Below are positions 47,399-57,267 of a stretch of 64,000 bases of DNA, piece after piece; position 1 is the first letter of the stretch, and each line of letters starts with the position of its first letter. The notes below the pieces were generated by a model, which saw nothing but the letters and a program-made list of their open reading frames with translations, had not been told where the DNA came from and did not search any database. Both the position numbers and the translations under genes were made by a program. The DNA is from Alistipes ihumii AP11 (GTDB taxonomy: Bacteria > Bacteroidota > Bacteroidia > Bacteroidales > Rikenellaceae): contig NZ_CP102294.1 of assembly GCF_025144665.1 (NCBI RefSeq), positions 806,001 to 870,000 on the forward strand. The letters are read 5' to 3'.

Positions 47399-47766
47399 CA
47401 TTTAGCGTACGGATAAAACAGATAACGAGCGCTCTCCCCTGCCGAGCGACGGTTGTCCGACGACGCTTGTCGCACCTCTGCTCCGCCCGGATCGCATCCG
47501 GCCGGATTCCGCCGCCCCGAACCGCTCGGACCGAAGGACCGCAGACGAATCCCGGCAAGCGCTCCGACATTGCTCGACACGGCCCGAAGCCGAAAAAAGA
47601 GGCAATAGATCCGAGTACTCAGGCGCCTCGGGCCCATGCAGCCATAGCCGAAGCGAAGCACCGCGAGCACGAAACCGCAACGCTTCCGAACGCCCCGAGA
47701 AACGACAAGCCCGACGATATGCGACAAAAACGGCTCGAAAAAGGGGAAGGCAATGATACGATGCCT
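47399..47766. other. Gene-free GC-rich gap
   Basis: Between the gyrB terminator and repeat C. Nothing recognised. Confidence 0.4.
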
Positions 47767-47926
47767 CAACGTACCAAGCGCATTCGCAACCGGAGTTTTT
47801 ATATCCGCCCTGTCTCGGTTAACTACCATCAACCGGGCACCGTCCGATTAGCCTCTGCCGCCGGAGGGGATTTCATGCTCGGAAACACCGAGAACTCGAG
47901 GGCCGGTACAGCAAAGCACATAACCG
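47767..47926 (+). repeat. Dispersed intergenic repeat, copy C
   Basis: Head ACGTACCAAGCGCATTCGCA, middle CCGATTAGCCTCTGCC, tail GGAAACACCGAGAACTCGA then CCGGTACAGCAAAGCACATA. It aligns block by block with copies A and B. Confidence 0.75.
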
Positions 47927-48051
47927 GAAAACGGAACGATTCGCTCGCCGGCAAGCAAGCGAAACGGGAAATGCGGCTCCAAACCGACGGTATGACCCGG
48001 CGTGCGGCCGAGCGACAAAGACGATGCCGCACCCCGGAAATCCCCTCGCTA

Positions 48052-48552
48052 TCAGAAACCCGCTGCGTTTCGGGCAGATAGAGCGCCTTTGTAAGTGATG
48101 CTCTCGCAGCTCTCGGGAACGAGGGAAACGCTCGTCAGGCCGTTCGGTTCGATGCGGAACGTGAACGAGCACGACTCGGTACTCGTCCGGGCGGAAAAGG
48201 TAATCACCCAATTGCCCCGCTTCATTTTTTTCACTCGGTAGTTGGTAATCGGCGCATCGTTGAAGCTCATGCCCTCGTCGGCTCCCAACGGAGCCCGGTA
48301 GCTTTGACCGACATAGGGAAGAACCGTCTGCAGCGTATCCCCGCAGACATGAATCGTATAGCCGCTGACGGTAAAACTCCTCTGCTTGAGCGGATAGACG
48401 CTCGAGACCGCTATCCAGTAATCCCTGCTATCCAGCATTTTCTCGACGATCGCCGCCTGACGGGGATCCGTCACCGGCTTCTTGGCCTCGGCGGGAAAGA
48501 ACGACATCAGCGAAAAGAGCAGCAACGACAGACCGAGCAAGCTTCGTTTCAT
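48052..48552 (-). CDS. DUF4251-family exported protein
   Basis: 166 residues from the ATG at 48552; the ATG at 48573 would precede the expected transcription start (-7 box TATCTTTC at 48586-48579). Signal peptide SLLGLSLLLFSLMSFFPAEA. The mature part has the DUF4251 pattern: a helix with EKMLDSRDYWIAVSSVYPLK, then strands with TIHVCGDTLQTVLPYVGQSY and a C-terminal VSLVPESCESITYKG. Found widely in Bacteroidales, periplasmic or outer-membrane, function unknown. Confidence 0.85.
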   Translation of the reverse strand: MKRSLLGLSLLLFSLMSFFPAEAKKPVTDPRQAAIVEKMLDSRDYWIAVSSVYPLKQRSFTVSGYTIHVCGDTLQTVLPYVGQSYRAPLGADEGMSFNDAPITNYRVKKMKRGNWVITFSARTSTESCSFTFRIEPNGLTSVSLVPESCESITYKGALSARNAAGF

Positions 48553-48700
48553 AACGGTAAAGATTTTAGACATCGAGCGAAAGATAAGAATTATTTCCGA
48601 ATATCCAACCTATTCCCGAACACCTTGTTCGACCGATTCCGAAGACCTTCTTCCCCGCTGAGAGCGGGAAATTTTCCGCAACGGCGCGGGCGGATATCCG

Positions 48701-50155
48701 TCAAAACAGCCCGGAACCCGAATCCGTTCCTTTATGACGTCTGCGCAGCAGGAGCAGAAAAGGAAGCGCCGAGGCAAGCGTCAGCATCACGACGATCGTA
48801 AAATCGTCGGTCACTCCCGAAACGTAGGCTTCGGTCCGGTCGCCCGCATCGCGGGCCGTATGGTAGGCGATGCGCGAGGTCATGACCGCCGTGAGCAGCG
48901 CGATGCTGATACTTCCGACCAACTGCTTGATACTGTTAGATATGCCCGCTGCAGCAGCCATCTGGTTCTGATTCAGGTTCCGAAGCGAGAAAGCGTTCAG
49001 CGGCGCGAAGGTCAGCCCCATGCCGAATCCCCGCAGATAGACGACGGCCATGATAGCGGAATGGGGCGTGCGAACCGTAAACCGGCTGGCTAGAAAAAAG
49101 CTCAGCGCCATCACGGCGATGCCGGCGAACACGAGCGGCAGCGCGCCGACATAGCGAGTAAGAATGCCCGAAGCGGTCGACAGAACTCCCTGAATCAGTC
49201 CTACCGGCAGGAAAACCATACCTGCCATCAGCGCCGTATAGCCCAGCCCGTTCTGCATGTAAAGCGGCAGCAGATAAGTGCCGCCGAACATGCCGATGCC
49301 GAAGATAATCAACACGAGCATCGAGACGCCGAAATGACGGTCGCCCAACAGGCGGATGTCGAGCAGCGGATGGTCCGTCCGCAGCTCGCGGACGATGAAC
49401 ACGGCCAGCGCGACGGCCGCCACGGCGAACGAGCCGGCCACGTCCCAGGCCGTCCAGCCGTGCGGGTTGCCCGACGCATTGCCCCGGGCCAGCCCGTAGA
49501 TGACCAACGGCATGAAAAGAGCGACGCTCACGAAGCCGATCCAGTCGAACCGGCCTATGTCGGGATTCCTCCACTCTTTCTGAATCAGCAGCGAGGCGGC
49601 AATGCCCAGTATGCCGATCGGCACGTTCACATCGAAAATCAGATGCCAACTGTAATCGTCCACCAGAAAACCGCCCACCAGAGGTCCGAAGGAGATGGAC
49701 GCCGCAGCAGCGACCGCCCACAGACCGAGCGCCGTGCTGAGCTGCTTGGCGGGAAATTCGCGCGAAACGATGGCCAGTCCCAGCGACTGGATAATGCCGC
49801 TGCCCACCCCTTGCAATGCCCGGGAAAAAATCAGGAACTCGTCGACGGTGGCCCGGCCGCAACACCACGATCCGAACGTAAACAGAATCATGCCGAGCAC
49901 GTATATCCGCTTGTTGCCGTAGCGGTCGGCCAGCCAGCCGGCCGTAGGCAACATGATCGTCATCGTAATCATATAGGCCGTGACGACCCACTCGGCCGTC
50001 GAAAGGCCGATGTGAAAGACATTCATGATCGTGGGAAGTCCTACGTTGACGACCGTCACGTCAAGCACCGCCATGAACGTACCCACCATGATCACGGCGA
50101 GTACCCACCATTTGTAACTCCGGCTCTTCTGCAGCCGGACCTGCCACTGCTTCAT
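48701..50155 (-). CDS. DHA2-family MFS drug transporter (EmrB/QacA type)
   Basis: 484 residues from the ATG at 50155; upstream codons are discarded because MKQWQVRLQKSRSYKWWVL is a normal short cytosolic head. Fourteen membrane helices. DHA2 motifs: FMAVLDVTVVNVGLPTI in TM1 (motif D1) and LADRYGNKRI (motif A, about 75-84). Proton-driven export of drugs or lipids. EmrB-type pumps usually pair with an EmrA adaptor, which is absent. Single gene. Confidence 0.93.
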   Translation of the reverse strand: MKQWQVRLQKSRSYKWWVLAVIMVGTFMAVLDVTVVNVGLPTIMNVFHIGLSTAEWVVTAYMITMTIMLPTAGWLADRYGNKRIYVLGMILFTFGSWCCGRATVDEFLIFSRALQGVGSGIIQSLGLAIVSREFPAKQLSTALGLWAVAAAASISFGPLVGGFLVDDYSWHLIFDVNVPIGILGIAASLLIQKEWRNPDIGRFDWIGFVSVALFMPLVIYGLARGNASGNPHGWTAWDVAGSFAVAAVALAVFIVRELRTDHPLLDIRLLGDRHFGVSMLVLIIFGIGMFGGTYLLPLYMQNGLGYTALMAGMVFLPVGLIQGVLSTASGILTRYVGALPLVFAGIAVMALSFFLASRFTVRTPHSAIMAVVYLRGFGMGLTFAPLNAFSLRNLNQNQMAAAAGISNSIKQLVGSISIALLTAVMTSRIAYHTARDAGDRTEAYVSGVTDDFTIVVMLTLASALPFLLLLRRRHKGTDSGSGLF

Positions 50156-50331
50156 ACGTAATTTTTCCGCGATGCCAGCGCAAAAAAAATGCCACCTGAC
50201 ACGAGGCGCGCGGCGTTCCGGTCTCGCCAACGGATGAATTCTCCGGGACATGCCTGCCTTTCCGGGAACAACGCGAAACGGGAAAGGTCCGGACAAAAAC
50301 GTCCGGATCGGCGCGAAGGGGAGAATACCCG

Positions 50332-51249
50332 TCAGAAACGCTTCGTATAGCCGTGACAATAAGGCTGCGTGCCCTTGCGCTCGTAATAGTCCTGATGATA
50401 GGCCTCGGCGGGCCAGAACGTTCCGGCCGGGGTAACCCTCGTCGCGATGCGGTAACCCTTGGCGCGCAACGTATCGAGCAGCCGCTCGGCGACCGCTTTC
50501 TGTTCCGGCGTCCGATAGAATATCTCGGAGCGGTACTGGTCGCCTATGTCGGGGCCCTGACGATCGACCTGCGTCGGATCGTGAATCTCCAGAAAAAGTT
50601 TCGTCAACGCCTCGTACGACGTTTTCGACGGATCGAACACGACGCGGACGGCTTCGGCATGGCCGGTCTCGTGACTGCAAACCTGCTCGTAGGTAGGACG
50701 TTCGGTCCGGCCGCCGGTATAGCCCGACTCGACCGACAGAACGCCCGGAGCCCGCTGCATCAGATGTTCGACGCCCCAAAAGCAGCCTCCTGCGAAAACG
50801 GCCGTATCGGTCGCGGCGCGCTCTTCGCCGGCCGTCCTCTCGAAATCGAGCGAAACGGAGTTGACGCAATGGCGGACATTCTTGGGCGTGAATCCCTCGC
50901 CGGCGAACACATGGCCCAAATGTCCTCCGCATTTCGCGCAGACGATCTCGGTCCGGCGTCCGTCGGCGTCGGGAACGCGCCGGACCGCTCCCTCGATCTC
51001 GTCATCGAAACTGGGCCAGCCGCAGCCCGAATCGAACTTGTCCGCAGAGCGGTAAAGCGGCTCGCCGCACTGCCGGCAGCGGTAGACGCCCGGCTCATTG
51101 TGGTCGTAATACTTGCCGGAGAAGGGCCGCTCGGTGCCCTTGTCGACGATCACCCTTTTTTCTTCCTGTGTAAGCGGTTTCATGCTCTGTGCCGTTAGCG
51201 GACCCGCCGGCAGCGCCGACAAAAGAATCCAAAATAAGAAGCGACGCAT
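50332..51249 (-). CDS. msrBA: Exported MsrB-MsrA methionine sulfoxide reductase
   Basis: 305 residues from the ATG at 51249, giving a signal peptide (FLFWILLSALPAGPLTAQ). MsrB comes first (about 22-150) with zinc pairs in CRQCGEPLY and CAKCGGHLGHVF and the catalytic Cys in RHCVNSVSLDF; MsrA second (about 155-305) with the nucleophile in AGGCFWGVEHLM. Together they repair both epimers of methionine sulfoxide in the periplasm. The order MsrB-MsrA is the less common one but is usual in Bacteroidetes. The reductant partner is not encoded nearby. Confidence 0.95.
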   Translation of the reverse strand: MRRFLFWILLSALPAGPLTAQSMKPLTQEEKRVIVDKGTERPFSGKYYDHNEPGVYRCRQCGEPLYRSADKFDSGCGWPSFDDEIEGAVRRVPDADGRRTEIVCAKCGGHLGHVFAGEGFTPKNVRHCVNSVSLDFERTAGEERAATDTAVFAGGCFWGVEHLMQRAPGVLSVESGYTGGRTERPTYEQVCSHETGHAEAVRVVFDPSKTSYEALTKLFLEIHDPTQVDRQGPDIGDQYRSEIFYRTPEQKAVAERLLDTLRAKGYRIATRVTPAGTFWPAEAYHQDYYERKGTQPYCHGYTKRF

Positions 51250-51793
51250 AGAATCGATGTTTTCGATACCGTTCGCCACACGGTATTTCAAATATTGTTC
51301 CGCAACCGTCCGCGCCCGTTCCGCCCGCAGCCCCAAGCGGCTCTGCCAGAACGGGCCGACGAAGCGCATAACGCGGACCGTAACGCCTCGGGCACGGACG
51401 AGCATCGTACCGACACTCCCCGGCGTCCGCTTCCTCGCCGCAAAGTTCCATTGTACCGTCCGATAACGCCGCCTAAATAAGCGGGTAACCTGATGTCCGG
51501 GAGAGAAGATCGGGCAGGCGGCAGGCAACCGGAAAATGCTCCGAAAAGTGCGCATCGAAAACCGGCGAGCACAATTTTGAAGCAAAAAGCCTCAAGCCGA
51601 CCGTAAACACGAGGGAAGCCCAACAAAAGAAGTCCGAAAGTCTCTTTTCGCCGGTATCCGCGACCTCAGCCCGGCAAACGATTGCCGGCCACAGCGTACG
51701 GGAAAGCCCCGAAAGCCGATCGCTCCGCCGAGACACCGTCCGCGACGCAAACATGCAGGCGGAAACCCGCTCGCCCGTTCCTTCCGCCCCGTG
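51250..51793. other. Gene-free gap
   Basis: About 540 bases upstream of msrBA. Two open frames are composition artefacts. No promoter box was found close to msrBA. Confidence 0.4.
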
Positions 51794-52705
51794 TTACAAG
51801 TCCTGCGCCTCCTGCTCCAGATGCCGCACGTAAAGGCTGTGCACGATACCGTCGATGATGCCGATCGTAGGCACGATGATCGGGCGATCGCCGGTCACGG
51901 ACGCGATCCGCAGGAAAATCTCGGCAGCGGGAACGATCACGTCGGCCCGGTCGCCGTTGAGCGAATATTGTTCCATGCGCTGCTCGACGGTCTTGTCCTT
52001 CAGTTCGTCGTACAAGGCGCGAAGCCGCCCGATCTCCAGACGGTTGTCATGCGAGGCGCGGGCCATGCGGTACAGTTTGTTGATGTTTCCGCCCGAGCCG
52101 ATGATCTGCAAGTTCCCGTAGCGACCGGCCCACACTTTCAGTTCGCGGTCGAGCGCCTGCCAGTCGTCGGGACGGACCGTGCCGGTCAGCTGACGGACCG
52201 TGCCGATGTCGAAAGAATGCGAATCGACGAGCTTTCCGTCGGCGATCAGGCTGATTTCGGTACTGCCGCCGCCGACGTCGACATAGAGATACGTACCCTC
52301 CCGGTCGAGCAGATCGGCCACATGACTGTCGTACACAATACGGGCCTCCTGTTGTCCGTCGATGATCTCGAGGCGGATGCCGGTCTTGTTGTGAATCTTA
52401 CGGGCGATTCGCTCACCGTTCGACGCGTCGCGCATGGCCGAGGTCGCGCAAGCCCGGTAGGCCGTCACCCCGTATACTTTCATCAGCAGACGGAACGCCT
52501 TGACCGTGCGCATGAGCTGTTTCTCCTTGAAGGTCGTGATGACGCCCCGGCGGAACGAGTCCTCGCCCAACCGCAGCGGAATGCGGATCAGGACCGTTTT
52601 GGTCATCGCCGAGGGAGGCTCGCCCTCCGCGACGCTCTTGATCAGGAATCGCACGGCGTTCGACCCGATGTCGATCGCGGCGAAATTGAGTTTCTTATTC
52701 AACAT
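51794..52705 (-). CDS. ppx: Exopolyphosphatase / GppA-type phosphatase
   Basis: 303 residues from the ATG at 52705. Actin-like ATPase fold with FAAIDIGSNAVRFLI (phosphate 1), ACATSAMRDASNG and the second loop YVDVGGGSTEISL (about 145). It is the short one-lobe form without the C-terminal HD domain. It cleaves terminal phosphate from polyphosphate or pppGpp. 28 bases after ppk on the same strand, so synthesis and breakdown of polyphosphate are co-transcribed. Confidence 0.92.
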   Translation of the reverse strand: MLNKKLNFAAIDIGSNAVRFLIKSVAEGEPPSAMTKTVLIRIPLRLGEDSFRRGVITTFKEKQLMRTVKAFRLLMKVYGVTAYRACATSAMRDASNGERIARKIHNKTGIRLEIIDGQQEARIVYDSHVADLLDREGTYLYVDVGGGSTEISLIADGKLVDSHSFDIGTVRQLTGTVRPDDWQALDRELKVWAGRYGNLQIIGSGGNINKLYRMARASHDNRLEIGRLRALYDELKDKTVEQRMEQYSLNGDRADVIVPAAEIFLRIASVTGDRPIIVPTIGIIDGIVHSLYVRHLEQEAQDL

Positions 52706-52733
52706 GTCTATGCAATCAGAGAAGACAAGATAG

Positions 52734-54770
52734 CTATTTTTCTCCGGATTCGGCACGGTAATGCTCGTAAAGTCGCTGCTGCGAGCGCCGGGGAGGCCGC
52801 CCGTCGTCGTAAAGCAGGTTGTCGCCCGTGCCGTCGACCACCCGCGCGGCCACGTTGTCGGCCAATCCTTCGTCCACGATCCGGCGCAGCTCCCGGCGGA
52901 CCGCTTCGTCGTAAACCGGCGCATACGCCTCGACGCGGTTATCCAGATTGCGCGTCATCCAGTCGGCCGAACCGATATAGATCCGCTCGTCGCCGCCGTG
53001 ACCGAAGATCAGAATGCGCGAATGCTCCAGGTAACGGTCGATGATGCCGCGTATTTCGATCCGCCCGCGATCGTGCGCAGAAGCCACGATCGAGCAGTTG
53101 CCGCGCACCAGCAGGCGCAGCCGGACGCCAACGGCGGCGGCGGCATAGAGTCGACGGATCAGCTTCGCGTCGGTAATATGGTTCACTTTCGCCAGAATAT
53201 AGGCTTCCTCGCCCTGCCGGGCGCGGCGCACCTCGTCGGCGATCAGCGCATTGAGCTTACGGCGCATGTCCCGAGGCGATACGACCAGATGGTCGAAGGC
53301 GAACGGCCGGGCCGGCTGGCGGATGAACTCGAACACGCGCTCGACCTCGCGCGTCAGCCGCCGGTCGGCCGTCAGCAGCGCGACGTCGGTATAGGTTCGG
53401 GCGTTGCCTTCGTGGAAGTTGCCCGTGCTCACGCAGGCGATGTCGCCCCTCGACGATCCGATGTGCGTCAGCTTGGCGTGCACCTTGAGTCCCTCGACGC
53501 CGAAAATCACCCGAATGCCGGCTTCCTGCATCTTCTTCGCCCAGTCGATGTTCGACGCCTCGTCGAAACGCGCCATCAACTCGACGACGGCGGTCACCTG
53601 CTTGCCGTGCCGCGCGGCGCAGATCAGCGCCTTGACGACTTTGGAGTTTCTGGCCAGTCGGTAGACGGTCGTCCGGATCGTACGCACGTCGCGGCTCAGG
53701 GCCGCCTCGCGCAGCAGACGCAGATAGTTCGAGAAGCTCTGATAGGGATAGTGGAACAGCACGTCGCCCCGCCGCACCCGGTCGAGCGTACTGTCGGCCG
53801 TATCGAAGTCGGGGACCGGCGCAGGCGGCCACGGTTCGAAGCGCAGGTCTCCGCGTCCGACGTCGGGGAAGCGCATCAGGTCTTTCATGTTGTGGTAACG
53901 CGAACCGCCGACGCAGATATCGTACCGATCGATGCCGAACCTGCGCTTGAAATATCGCAGCATCTCGTCGGGCATCCGCCGGTCGTAGACAAAACGCACG
54001 GGTTCGCCCCGCTTGCGGCTTTTCACGCCCCGGGCCACCTTCTCGACGAGGCCCTCGCCGGCATCGCCGCGGAGTTCCATCTCGGCATCGCGCGTGAACT
54101 TCACGGCATAAGCCTCGAACGACTCGTAGCCGAGACCGGCGAAAATGAACGGCAGACAGAACCGCACGACGTCGTCGAGAAAGATCAGACAGGTTCTCCC
54201 GTCGTTCGAAGGCAGCACGAGAAACCGGCCGAAATCCTTGACCGGCAACTCGATCAGCGCATAATCCCGGGCCACGCGTCCCGTACGCGTACGCCTCAGC
54301 AAACGGACGGCCAGGTAAACGCCCGAGTCGGTCAGCTCGCCGAACTGCGCTCCCCGTGTCAGGATCAGCGGATAAGTCGCGCTGTCCAGCTCGTTGCGAT
54401 AGACCGCGCGGACATAGGCGGCCTGAGCGTCGGAAAGGCGGCTTTCGTCCAGCAGCGCGATACGCTCTTTCTCCAGCTCGGCCAGAATGCCGGCGAACGT
54501 CTGCTCGAACTCCTCGGAATAGGCATGGATCAGCCGGTTGATCTCGCGCAGCTCCCTGCGTGCGCCGGGACTGCGGCCGCTCTCGTACTCGGCGACGCGT
54601 TTCATCGTTGAGACGCGCACGCGAAAGAACTCGTCCAGATTGTTGCTGTAAATGCCCAGAAACGACAGCCGCTCCAAGAGCGGCACGTTCGCGCGCTGCG
54701 CCTCCTGCAAAATTCGATGATTGAAATAGATCCAGCTCAGGTCGCGATCCAGGGTCTTCGGTGTTTTCAT
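52734..54770 (-). CDS. ppk1: Polyphosphate kinase 1
   Basis: 678 residues, family length. N domain starts LDRDLSWIYFNHRILQEA, and the H domain follows. The catalytic C1 and C2 domains hold KVHAKLTHIG with the phosphorylated His (about 440), the STGNFHEGNARTYTDVALL segment, and a second His region in RDMRRKLNALIADEV. It polymerises ATP gamma-phosphate into polyphosphate. First gene of the ppk-ppx pair; a near -7 box TATCTTGC lies at 54805-54798. Confidence 0.95.
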   Translation of the reverse strand: MKTPKTLDRDLSWIYFNHRILQEAQRANVPLLERLSFLGIYSNNLDEFFRVRVSTMKRVAEYESGRSPGARRELREINRLIHAYSEEFEQTFAGILAELEKERIALLDESRLSDAQAAYVRAVYRNELDSATYPLILTRGAQFGELTDSGVYLAVRLLRRTRTGRVARDYALIELPVKDFGRFLVLPSNDGRTCLIFLDDVVRFCLPFIFAGLGYESFEAYAVKFTRDAEMELRGDAGEGLVEKVARGVKSRKRGEPVRFVYDRRMPDEMLRYFKRRFGIDRYDICVGGSRYHNMKDLMRFPDVGRGDLRFEPWPPAPVPDFDTADSTLDRVRRGDVLFHYPYQSFSNYLRLLREAALSRDVRTIRTTVYRLARNSKVVKALICAARHGKQVTAVVELMARFDEASNIDWAKKMQEAGIRVIFGVEGLKVHAKLTHIGSSRGDIACVSTGNFHEGNARTYTDVALLTADRRLTREVERVFEFIRQPARPFAFDHLVVSPRDMRRKLNALIADEVRRARQGEEAYILAKVNHITDAKLIRRLYAAAAVGVRLRLLVRGNCSIVASAHDRGRIEIRGIIDRYLEHSRILIFGHGGDERIYIGSADWMTRNLDNRVEAYAPVYDEAVRRELRRIVDEGLADNVAARVVDGTGDNLLYDDGRPPRRSQQRLYEHYRAESGEK

Positions 54771-54973
54771 GGTCTGCTGCCGTGGAATTGATCGTTCGCA
54801 AGATACGCTTTTTAAGGCGAAAACGAGGTAGCGCGAACTTTAAATTTCGTCTGCGGCAACAACCGTTCCGCAAACGAGGAAAGGAAGCGGGAACGATCCG
54901 GAAGGGCGATAAGTATAAAGTCGTATTTTACGCTCCGAACGGTCGTTGCGAGCCCGATACGGAGCCTTTCGTA

Positions 54974-55004
54974 TTGTCAGCGAGCGAAAATTGTCCTACT
55001 TTTG
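54974..55004 (+). promoter_or_regulatory. Promoter of the cysteate synthase gene
   Basis: TTGT (54974-54977), 19 bases, TACTTTTG (54997-55004). The ATG is 60 bases further on, and GGAGG occurs at 55014-55018. Confidence 0.7.
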
Positions 55005-55064
55005 CATGAGTAAGGAGGTCCCCGGACAACCCGGAACGGACCGCCGGCTACACGAACCGAACCA

Positions 55065-56360
55065 ATGAAAGATTTCAACGCCACACGGTACAAGCTGAAA
55101 AACATCGCTACGGAGCGCGTCTTCGACGACGAAGGCTGGACGCTCGAAGATAAGCAGAGCCACGTCCCCTCGCTGATCCGGGCCGTCTACGAGTCGAAAC
55201 AGATACGCCCCAAAGGCGAGGAACACGGCATCTACCGCTTTGCCGACTGGCTGCCGGTCAAACGGACGCTCAGCGGATCGTGCGCTCCGGTCACCTACCG
55301 CAGCCGCAAGCTCGCCGAGCATTTGGGACTCAAGAACCTGTATATCACTTTCAACGGATATTTTCCCGAAATCGGGGCGCGCATGACGACCTGCTCGTTC
55401 AAAGAGACGGAGGCCTACTCGGTCTGCGGCCGGCTGAACGGCAAACACAAGGACAAGGTACTCGTCGTGGCGTCGGCCGGAAACACGGCCCGCGCGTTCG
55501 CCAAGGTGTGCTCGGACAACCATATTCCGCTGCTGCTCAGCGTACCCGAGGAAAATATCGACGCGCTGTGGTTCGAGGCTCCGCTCGACGACTGCGTCAA
55601 GCTGATCTCGCCCCGGCACGGAGCCGACTATTACGACGCGATCAAGCTGAGCGACATGGCGCTGCAGTCGGACAAATTCTTCGCCGAGGGAGGCGCCAAG
55701 AACGTCGCGCGACGCGACGGAATGGCGACGACCGTGCTGTCGGCCGTCACGCACATCGGGCGCATTCCGGACTATTACTTTCAGGCCGTCGGCAGCGGCA
55801 CGGGCGCGATCGCCGCATGGGAAGCCAACCTGAGGCTGATTGAGGACGGGCGGTTCGGCAATCACAAGATGAAGCTCATGGTATCCCAGAATGCGCCCTT
55901 CGTTCCGATGTACGACGCATGGAAAGCGCGCTCGCGCGAAATGCTCCCTTACGACGACGATCAGGCCCGGCTCGACGTCGAGGAAATCGACGCGAAGGTA
56001 CTCTCGAACCGCAAGCCCCCCTACGGAATCAAGGGCGGCCTGTTCGACGCGCTGCTCGACACGGGCGGAGACATACTCGTCGCGACGAACGACGAAGCCC
56101 GTGCGGCCAAAAAGCTGTTCGCCGAACTGGAAGGCGTCGACATCTACTCGGCTCCGGCCGTAGCGCTGGCTACGCTGATCCAATCCGTCCGCGACGGAAG
56201 GATCGCTCCCGAGGAATACGTCATGCTGAACGTGACCGGAGGCGGAGAGAAGCGTTTCATGGAAGGCAAGGAGCTGTTTTTCCTGAAGCCGTCGCACGTG
56301 TTCGATATCGACCCCGACCCCAAAGAAGTCGCAGAGAAGGTCGAGGCGCTGTTCGAGTAA
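55065..56360 (+). CDS. Probable cysteate synthase (threonine synthase-like PLP enzyme)
   Basis: 431 residues. Fold-type II PLP enzyme: the internal lysine is in MTTCSFKETEAYSV (Lys113), the phosphate-binding loop is AVGSGTGAIAAWEAN (about 240), and ASAGNTARAFAKV (about 145) holds the substrate loop. The head KDFNATRYKLKNIATE and GIYRFADWLPVKRTL match the cysteate synthase group, related to but distinct from ThrC. It turns O-phosphoserine and sulfite into cysteate. In methanogens this feeds coenzyme M, but in Alistipes and relatives cysteate is the head group of sulfonolipids (capnine, sulfobacins), so that is the likely use. The acyltransferase partner is not in the window. Own promoter and terminator. 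Confidence 0.78.
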   Translation: MKDFNATRYKLKNIATERVFDDEGWTLEDKQSHVPSLIRAVYESKQIRPKGEEHGIYRFADWLPVKRTLSGSCAPVTYRSRKLAEHLGLKNLYITFNGYFPEIGARMTTCSFKETEAYSVCGRLNGKHKDKVLVVASAGNTARAFAKVCSDNHIPLLLSVPEENIDALWFEAPLDDCVKLISPRHGADYYDAIKLSDMALQSDKFFAEGGAKNVARRDGMATTVLSAVTHIGRIPDYYFQAVGSGTGAIAAWEANLRLIEDGRFGNHKMKLMVSQNAPFVPMYDAWKARSREMLPYDDDQARLDVEEIDAKVLSNRKPPYGIKGGLFDALLDTGGDILVATNDEARAAKKLFAELEGVDIYSAPAVALATLIQSVRDGRIAPEEYVMLNVTGGGEKRFMEGKELFFLKPSHVFDIDPDPKEVAEKVEALFE

Positions 56361-56385
56361 TAGACACTCCTGAATCCGCAACCAT

Positions 56386-56415
56386 ACGCTGGCCCGAGTA
56401 ATTTCGGGCCAGCGT
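56386..56415 (+). terminator. Terminator of the cysteate synthase gene
   Basis: A 12-base-pair stem ACGCTGGCCCGA / TCGGGCCAGCGT followed by GTCTTTT. Confidence 0.85.
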
Positions 56416-57267
56416 GTCTTTTAAACGCCCTACACTCGCGTGTCAGTTACCGAAAGTCTGATCTTTGCCGCATGTGAAAGAGAATTTTCCCGATCGGGAC
56501 CGCCGGGAAAATCATCCGAGTTTTTCATTACAGAAATCTGCCATGGCAAACGAATTACCCTGACATCGTGCGATGATCGGTTGTTAGGCCCGGCCAACAT
56601 CGCGACCCGAGTCTCCATAGGAACGGGCATCCGCCCCCGCAATCTAATGAATCAACTTGTCGGTTTCGTATTCGGAACTTCACCGTTTTTTCGAGCAATC
56701 CTCGAACCGGTTCTAACGCCCGTTTTTCCGACTTGCCTTATCATAAAATCCAATCCGAGACAGAGCGACAGGACGACTAAGACACATTTTCACTGCCGAC
56801 TCTACGCGTTTTCCGGTTTTCCCGAACCCGTCGATCCGACAGTAACCCCATCTCCAAACCCGAATATCGAATCGTCTACGACAGCTATTCGATATTCGAA
56901 TGAACTTACTAAAAACAGAAATAAAGAAAGCGGCCAACCGGAGAAATAAGCATCGGAAAGATTCTCTCCGACTTCAAACGGTCTGTTCCGTCTGTTCCGT
57001 CCGAACGATAGCAGCCGCCGTCGTGACGACGGCGGCTGCCTCCAGAATGATCGTATTCCGTTTTTCGATACGCATGCGACCGACACCGGCATCCCGATTT
57101 GCGGACCGACCGCTTGGAGCGCATCGTCCGCAGCCGCCATACGTTCGGCGACGATCGACGCTCCAACGATGAACAGAAACCTTCCGCAGAAAGATCGATC
57201 CGGCTAAACCGGGCATCGCAACATGATTCCGACAGGCGAATCCACTTCCGGCACTTTCCCTTCGAGA
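56416..57267. other. Gene-free gap with a strong isolated hairpin
   Basis: No gene I can support. At 57011-57039 GCAGCCGCCGTCG and CGACGGCGGCTGC form a perfect 13-base-pair stem with loop TGA; just before it TCTGTTCCG is repeated twice in a row (56982-57000). There is no T run beside the hairpin. Confidence 0.45.

Noticed and set aside
48052-48573. Start of the DUF4251 gene at 48573
   Set aside because: The -7 box at 48586-48579 puts the transcription start at about 48572, so the ATG at 48552 is more likely.
55065-56360. Ordinary threonine synthase
   Set aside because: The head and loop wording fit the cysteate synthase group better, and no hom or thrB gene is adjacent; kept only as the alternative.
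56440-56949. Possible 169-residue protein after cysteate synthase
   Set aside because: No homology that I recognise, poor codon pattern, and no promoter or convincing start.
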